64,000 bases of DNA, from contig CALKGM010000002.1 in the NCBI GenBank assembly GCA_938084675.1, positions 104,193 through 168,192 on the forward strand, read 5' to 3'. Source of the DNA: Candidatus Poseidoniaceae archaeon (GTDB lineage: Archaea > Thermoplasmatota > Poseidoniia > Poseidoniales > Poseidoniaceae). Under the pieces are notes generated by a model. It did no database searches. It was not told the DNA's origin and saw nothing but the letters and a program-made list of their open reading frames with translations. Within the stretch, counting starts at the first letter, position 1, and every line of letters starts with the position of its first letter. The translations under genes were made by a program, and so were the position numbers. Shown piece by piece: positions 59,625-64,000 of this stretch.

Positions 59625-62354
59625 GTGCGGGGCAAGGTCATTGGGGTTTTGATGCTCCTGCTCTTGCAGGGCATGGCGGGTGTTCAAGCGACGACGCCCA
59701 GGGCAACCACCCTTGATTTATCAACCGTCACCCAGGAATGGTTGTCGAATCAAACTGTTGAAATCGAAGCCTCGGTATCGAACGCACCTTTTGGGAACAC
59801 ACTGAATTTTGAATGGCAACTTCGTGATGAGACAGGAACCCTCCTCTTGAACGGCTCGGATCAGTTTCAAGCCACAGGCACTGTGACGACCGTGATTGTA
59901 GACCTGCGCCACTTCTACACTGGTGAACCATTCTACCGATTCACATTCACGCTCAAGGATCACACCAATGCGGTCATGGCTGAGGACACCCACTCATTTG
60001 CTGTCTTCCACAACAGCGTCATGCCCCAAATTGGCAACCTTTTGGCGTTTGGAGATTCACTGAGCGACATGGGGAATGCAAAGAATTCCATCCTCAATGT
60101 GCCAGATGTCCCTCCCTACTGGCAGGGTCGTTTTTCCAACGGTCAAGTGTGGATTGAGCATTTGAGTGCGGCCTATGGCGTGCAAACAACGGTCGGGTTT
60201 GGTCTCAGCAGTGGTGATAATCGTGCGTTTGGTGGATCGCAAACGGGCGGTGGATATTCCTATGTTTTGCTTCCGAATGTCGGCACACAAATCAGCAATT
60301 ATCTTGCTAACGTGCAAAGCACCATACCAAGCAATGAGGTGGTTTCCCTTTGGGCAGGAGGAAATGATTTCCTCTATGGTACAGCCAATGCCGACACCAT
60401 TGCGGCTAACATGGAAGGGCACATTCGCCAACTCAACACGGCAGGAGCCACAGAATTCATCATCCCGAACCTGCCTCCTTTGGAGAAAACGCCTGAAGTC
60501 TTGAGCCGTTCTCAAAATCAACAAACTGCGATTGGCCAAGAAGTGGTAAGGTACAACCAGAAACTAGCCTCGCTGACCTCCAATCTGTCCATTGAACTGG
60601 GCATCACCATTCACACCATCGACGCTTGGAGTATTTTCAATGAGATTCTTCTGAACAAGGGCGCGCTTGGGCTGACCAACACTCAAGATGCCGCCTGCAG
60701 CGGGGGTGTGAGCCTTCTACCGCTTCCAATTTGCAGCAGCGGTGATTCAGTCGCCCCTAATGTGGATGAATACCTCTTCTTCGACAAGGCCCATCCAACT
60801 CGGGTCATGCATCGCTTCATCGGACAATTTGCCATTGAAGAAATCGGTTCGGGCGATATGGATGGTGACGGTGTTTTGGACGCTTATGATGCATGCGAAT
60901 GGACTGAGGACATGAGCACAAGGGACCTCAACGGTTGTGATTGGTCGCAGCGTGACGATGACAACGATGGGGTGGTAAACGGACATGACGATTGTCCAGC
61001 AACCGTTCCAGCCGCCGAAGTGGACGAGCAAGGCTGTTCAGCAGAACAACGGGACAGCGACCAAGATGGTCTTAACGATGCGGTTGATCCTTGTCCGTTC
61101 AGTGAGAACACCAACGATCACGATGCAGACGGGTGCACAGACGAAGTCGATGAAGACGACGATAACGATGGAGTGCTCGATGCTGCTGATGCCTGCCCTC
61201 GTGGCCGTCTTGGAACACATGCTGACGACCTCGATGAAGATGGCTGCAACGATGCAGAAGATGACGACATCGATAACGATGAATTCACCAATGAGCAAGA
61301 ACAGGATGCGGGGACAAATCCAAGGGTTAGGGATTCGGACAACGACGGAGTAATCGACGGGCTTGACGCCTTTCCAATGGATCCAAATGAATCTTCTGAC
61401 AGCGATGGCGATGGCTGTGGAGACAATCAAGATCAATTCCCAACCGACCCTACGGAATGCGTTGATACCGACGAAGATGGGTTTGGCGACAACGAAGATG
61501 CTTTTCCAGCAGATGAAGGGGAATGGGCTGACCAAGACGAGGATGGTGTAGGCGATAACAGCGACGAGTGTTTCTTGGAATACGGCACCTCATGGATTCC
61601 ACTCGGATGCCCCGACAGGGATGGTGATGGATTTGGGGATGCCTACGATGCGTTCCCAAGGGATGCCTCTGAATGGAACGACAGCGACGGCGATGGTGTT
61701 GGCGATAACAGCGATGTGTTTCCCCGAGACGCTCGAGACTGGGAGGATCGAGACAATGACACCTATGGTGATAACACCGATGTGTTTCCATCTGACGCTT
61801 CAGAGTGGAACGACACCGACATGGATACGGTAGGCGATAACAGCGATGCATTTCCACAAGACCCAAGCGAATGGAGCGACAGAGATAACGATGGGTGTGG
61901 CGATAACAGCGATGTGTGGCCAGATGATCCAAGTGAATGCGCCGATCAAGACTTTGACGGGGTCGGCGACAATGCAGATGCCTTTCCCCTGAGCGCTTAT
62001 GAATGGCTGGACAGCGATGGCGATGGTCTTGGGGACAATGAAGACGCCTTCCCCTTTGATTCGACAGGCATGTACGATTCTGATAACGATGGTGTTGCCA
62101 ACGCACAGGATGCCTTCCCAAACAATGGCGGTCTCGACTCATGGCTTGATGTGCTCGTTCGTCTCCTTGTGATCGCCCTGTTGGGTGCTGCAGCGTTTGC
62201 CGTCTGGAGCAACAGAGCCTCCAAAGGTGGTGAAGGAAAGTGGTCTGATTTTGGTTCTGCAACCGAACGGCAGATGTCTGAAGTTCATCCGACGGTTTCC
62301 CGCCCTCAAGCACCTCCCTCGAGCGATGCCTTTGGTTTTGACAAACAGGAATGA
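59625..62354 (+). CDS. Surface SGNH/GDSL hydrolase with TSP3-like repeats
   Basis: 909 residues. GTG 59625, with AGGTG upstream, gives a good signal peptide (VIGVLMLLLLQGMAGVQA); the frame opens at TTG 59595. After a beta-rich domain comes an SGNH esterase domain: block I LAFGDSLSD (Ser145), block II RAFGGSQTGG, block III WAGGNDF, block V DKAHPTRVMH. Then ~420 residues of Asp-rich repeats, a C-terminal helix (LVRLLVIALLGAAAFAVW) and a short tail. An extracellular, cell-bound esterase or lipase is expected; substrate unknown. Confidence 0.88.
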   Translation: MRGKVIGVLMLLLLQGMAGVQATTPRATTLDLSTVTQEWLSNQTVEIEASVSNAPFGNTLNFEWQLRDETGTLLLNGSDQFQATGTVTTVIVDLRHFYTGEPFYRFTFTLKDHTNAVMAEDTHSFAVFHNSVMPQIGNLLAFGDSLSDMGNAKNSILNVPDVPPYWQGRFSNGQVWIEHLSAAYGVQTTVGFGLSSGDNRAFGGSQTGGGYSYVLLPNVGTQISNYLANVQSTIPSNEVVSLWAGGNDFLYGTANADTIAANMEGHIRQLNTAGATEFIIPNLPPLEKTPEVLSRSQNQQTAIGQEVVRYNQKLASLTSNLSIELGITIHTIDAWSIFNEILLNKGALGLTNTQDAACSGGVSLLPLPICSSGDSVAPNVDEYLFFDKAHPTRVMHRFIGQFAIEEIGSGDMDGDGVLDAYDACEWTEDMSTRDLNGCDWSQRDDDNDGVVNGHDDCPATVPAAEVDEQGCSAEQRDSDQDGLNDAVDPCPFSENTNDHDADGCTDEVDEDDDNDGVLDAADACPRGRLGTHADDLDEDGCNDAEDDDIDNDEFTNEQEQDAGTNPRVRDSDNDGVIDGLDAFPMDPNESSDSDGDGCGDNQDQFPTDPTECVDTDEDGFGDNEDAFPADEGEWADQDEDGVGDNSDECFLEYGTSWIPLGCPDRDGDGFGDAYDAFPRDASEWNDSDGDGVGDNSDVFPRDARDWEDRDNDTYGDNTDVFPSDASEWNDTDMDTVGDNSDAFPQDPSEWSDRDNDGCGDNSDVWPDDPSECADQDFDGVGDNADAFPLSAYEWLDSDGDGLGDNEDAFPFDSTGMYDSDNDGVANAQDAFPNNGGLDSWLDVLVRLLVIALLGAAAFAVWSNRASKGGEGKWSDFGSATERQMSEVHPTVSRPQAPPSSDAFGFDKQE
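61332..62120 (+). repeat. 60-bp coding tandem repeats (Asp-rich, Ca-binding type)
   Basis: Repeats of about 20 residues with the consensus DxDGDGxGDNxDxFPxDxxEW. Adjacent copies are alike in DNA too, for example GGCGATAACAGCGATG at about 61711, 61831 and 61897. Each DxDxDG loop should bind calcium. The run can vary in copy number by recombination. Confidence 0.85.
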
Positions 62355-62414
62355 AGGATGGCATGACCGGCAACGGCTAAGAGTCAGTTGCTTCAGCAAT
62401 GGACGAGGGGAACA

Positions 62415-63185
62415 ATGAAACTGCGCTTGCATCAATTCCTTTCGAAGACCGGCGTCTTTGCTTCCAAAGCAGATGCCAAACAAGCCATTTGGAATGGCGA
62501 CATCACCATTAATGGTTCAGTGGTCAAGAAAATAGATTTCCAATTTAACGTGAACACAAAAGAGGTTCAGTTCCAAGGAAAGGTGCTCGAACTTCATGAT
62601 GAGGACGTCCATTTTTTGTTGCACAAGCCGGCAGGATGCATCTGCTCTCGACTCAATTCTCATGAGCAATCCTTGGAGAAACATTCCGTCTATGAACTGT
62701 TTCGCGACCACGTCGATGGCCCAACCTATGAGCGCCTCATCACCGTTGGCAGACTCGATGAACAAACCACAGGGTTCCTGCTGGTCACCACCGATGGGAA
62801 GATGGTTCACCGCATCACTTCACCAGACCACACCGTCAACAAAACATACCGTGTCGAAACCAAATCACCAATCACAGACGCTCAGATGGACACCATTCGT
62901 AACGGTGTACGCATTATCATCGATGACGGTGAATCCAGCGAAGATTACTGGACCAAACCCGCTGTTATCGAGCGCACAGACCCGCAAGTGGCCATGCTAA
63001 CCATTGGGGAAGGGAAAAAGCGACAAATTCGCAGAATGTTTGGAGCCTTAGACAACCCAGTTGTGCATTTACACCGCACTTCGACCGAGGCCATGGAACT
63101 TGATGCCTACGGACTTGAGCCAGGTGAATTTGTCGCAGTGGCGCGCAGCGACATCGTCAAGCACATCTATCAGCCAAGCATCTGA
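62415..63185 (+). CDS. RsuA/RluB-type pseudouridine synthase
   Basis: 256 residues from ATG 62415, with GAGGGG upstream. N-terminal S4 RNA-binding domain (RLHQFLSKTGVFASKADA), then the catalytic Asp in VGRLDEQTTGFLLVT, and GEGKKRQIRRMFGAL. Of the RsuA family, mostly bacterial. Modifies a uridine in rRNA. Exact target unknown. Confidence 0.93.
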   Translation: MKLRLHQFLSKTGVFASKADAKQAIWNGDITINGSVVKKIDFQFNVNTKEVQFQGKVLELHDEDVHFLLHKPAGCICSRLNSHEQSLEKHSVYELFRDHVDGPTYERLITVGRLDEQTTGFLLVTTDGKMVHRITSPDHTVNKTYRVETKSPITDAQMDTIRNGVRIIIDDGESSEDYWTKPAVIERTDPQVAMLTIGEGKKRQIRRMFGALDNPVVHLHRTSTEAMELDAYGLEPGEFVAVARSDIVKHIYQPSI

Positions 63186-63442
63186 TCGGAAAAGGATGCT
63201 TCTTCGCTCTTACCTCTCGATTTGAGAAAGCGAAACAGCACTCGAGAAAACACCATCGAGCACAGCAAGAACCCGATGGAGACCCACAATGGTGCTTCAG
63301 CCTCACTTGCAAGCAACCAGGTCACAATGAGAATGCCTGCCCCGTACACGGCACGGAACATGGAAAACAGAAGGAGGGCTCTGAAGGTAGGGTTTGAGTT
63401 GAGTTTGGACCAAAAGCCGATGCTGGTCTCTTCTTCGCTCAT
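63170..63442 (-). CDS. Small membrane protein, 90 aa
   Basis: From ATG 63442. Two hydrophobic stretches (LLLFSMFRAVYGAGILIVTWLLA and LWVSIGFLLCSMVFSRVLF), with a charged tail. Not recognised. Its 3' end overlaps the end of the pseudouridine synthase by 16 bp. Confidence 0.6.
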   Translation of the reverse strand: MSEEETSIGFWSKLNSNPTFRALLLFSMFRAVYGAGILIVTWLLASEAEAPLWVSIGFLLCSMVFSRVLFRFLKSRGKSEEASFSDQMLG

Positions 63443-63537
63443 GTTCTGCCGTTTTAGCCGGGGGTTGAAAATCATACGCAACAGCAGCAATGATTCGGTC
63501 CACAACCGTCAAGAGCCGTGCAGGACGACAAAGCGCT

Positions 63538-63990
63538 ATGACTCGAACCAACTTAACGGTGGAATTTGCCAAACTTGATGAAGATGCCCGTATGCCAACC
63601 CAAGGCTCAGCTCACGCAGCAGGGTGGGATCTCTATGCGCTTGAAGAGACAACCGTCGTCCGGCACAAGAGTTCCCTGATTAGAACCGGACTTGCTACGG
63701 CAATTCCTGAGGGTTGGGAAGGGCAAATCCGTTGCCGTTCATCGTTAGGAAAAAAAGGCATGATCATGCCAAATGGACTTGGGACCATCGATTCAGATTA
63801 CCGCGGAGAACTGATGGTTCTCGCCACGTGGATTGGTGAAGGTGATTCCTTCGTGGTCGCCAAAGGAGAGCGAGTGGCACAGATGCTGTTTGCTCCGGTG
63901 CCCAAAGTCACGCTTGTTGAAACGACCGTCGACGCTCTTGGCACCACCAGCCGTGGTGAAGGCGGATTTGGATCAACCGGTCAATTTTGA
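63538..63990 (+). CDS. dut: dUTPase
   Basis: 150 residues from ATG 63538. Hydrolyses dUTP to dUMP, the ThyA substrate, and keeps uracil out of DNA. Trimeric family motifs: GWDLYA (1), RSSLGKKGM (2), LGTIDSDYRGEL (3), KGERVAQMLF (4) and GEGGFGSTG (5), all intact. Confidence 0.95.
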   Translation: MTRTNLTVEFAKLDEDARMPTQGSAHAAGWDLYALEETTVVRHKSSLIRTGLATAIPEGWEGQIRCRSSLGKKGMIMPNGLGTIDSDYRGELMVLATWIGEGDSFVVAKGERVAQMLFAPVPKVTLVETTVDALGTTSRGEGGFGSTGQF

Positions 63991-64000
63991 CCTCACCAAG

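Noticed and set aside
61332..62120. Possible CRISPR-like repeat array
   Set aside because: Period of 60 bp with no unique spacers; the repeat is in frame and encodes DxDGDG loops.
61450..62373. 307-residue open frame on the minus strand
   Set aside because: Antisense shadow of the Asp-rich repeats; its His/Arg repeats simply mirror the 60-bp coding repeat.

Overview
The window reads as a chromosomal segment of a planktonic marine euryarchaeon, most likely Marine Group II (Candidatus Poseidoniales). This placement is inferred from gene content, not from a 16S gene, and none is present. The information-processing genes are archaeal: ribosomal protein eS1, aIF2-beta, aEF1B, aRF1, class I LysRS, archaeal TrpRS, AsnRS and ArgRS, NOG1, the KH/beta-CASP ribonuclease FttA, a proteasome beta subunit, a type-A RNase P RNA, and tRNA-Pro(UGG) and tRNA-Lys(CUU). 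Mixed in are genes of bacterial character: E. coli-like ThyA with FolA, an RsuA-type pseudouridine synthase, Ni-superoxide dismutase with its protease, a PlsC-type acyltransferase and a parvulin. Large surface proteins with Asp-rich thrombospondin-type-3 repeats are also present. No insertion sequence, prophage, CRISPR array or rRNA was seen; genes are densely packed with short gaps.

Layout. 1-4.6 kb: DtxR-type regulator (cut by the window edge), membrane protein, COG1340 coiled-coil protein, sugar nucleotidyltransferase. 4.6-8.8 kb (minus): PdxS, 7Fe ferredoxin, an arylsulfotransferase-like surface protein and a COG1325 RNA-binding protein. 8.9-12.1 kb (plus): eS1 with a SAP tail, phospholipase-C-like lipoprotein, nucleoside phosphorylase, MazG-like protein. 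12.1-15 kb (minus): FolA, ThyA, an unknown protein, PlsC. 15-22.1 kb: surface protein, TrpRS, ZPR1 and SepF, proteasome beta, FttA. 22.1-30.6 kb: a PvlArgDC-like protein without catalytic residues, tRNA-Pro, parvulin, two divergent glycosyltransferase-like genes, HAD phosphatase, AsnRS, carbamate kinase, Ni-SOD/SodX, tRNA-Lys, RpiA. 30.7-40.4 kb: a 1682-residue surface protein, RNase P RNA, an RND exporter, a zinc-ribbon coiled-coil protein. 40.5-51 kb: LysRS/GfcR, aIF2-beta, a ferredoxin/PCD operon, NOG1, ArgRS/aRF1, PyrH and a polyprenyl-glycosyltransferase. 51-57 kb: sugar epimerase, an extracytoplasmic disulfide cluster (thioredoxin, VKOR, His-rich protein), FtsJ, an OB-fold protein, a Zn-ribbon protein, aEF1B. 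57-64 kb: reverse-transsulfuration pair, SGNH hydrolase with Ca-binding repeats, pseudouridine synthase, dUTPase.

Themes. (1) Translation and RNA processing dominate. (2) dNTP supply is covered by ThyA, FolA, dUTPase, MazG and PyrH. (3) The cell surface is elaborate: several anchored proteins carry calcium-type Asp loops, supported by glycosyltransferases and a disulfide-forming system. (4) The most unusual items are the catalytically dead PvlArgDC homologue, the eS1-SAP fusion, the degenerate membrane glycosyltransferase and the VKOR/thioredoxin/His-rich cluster.

Several genes have good Shine-Dalgarno sequences (GGAGGTG type), while a few have a TATA-like box about 24-27 nt before the start codon, suggesting leaderless mRNAs. 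All functional calls come from reading the sequence by eye; no database search was run.
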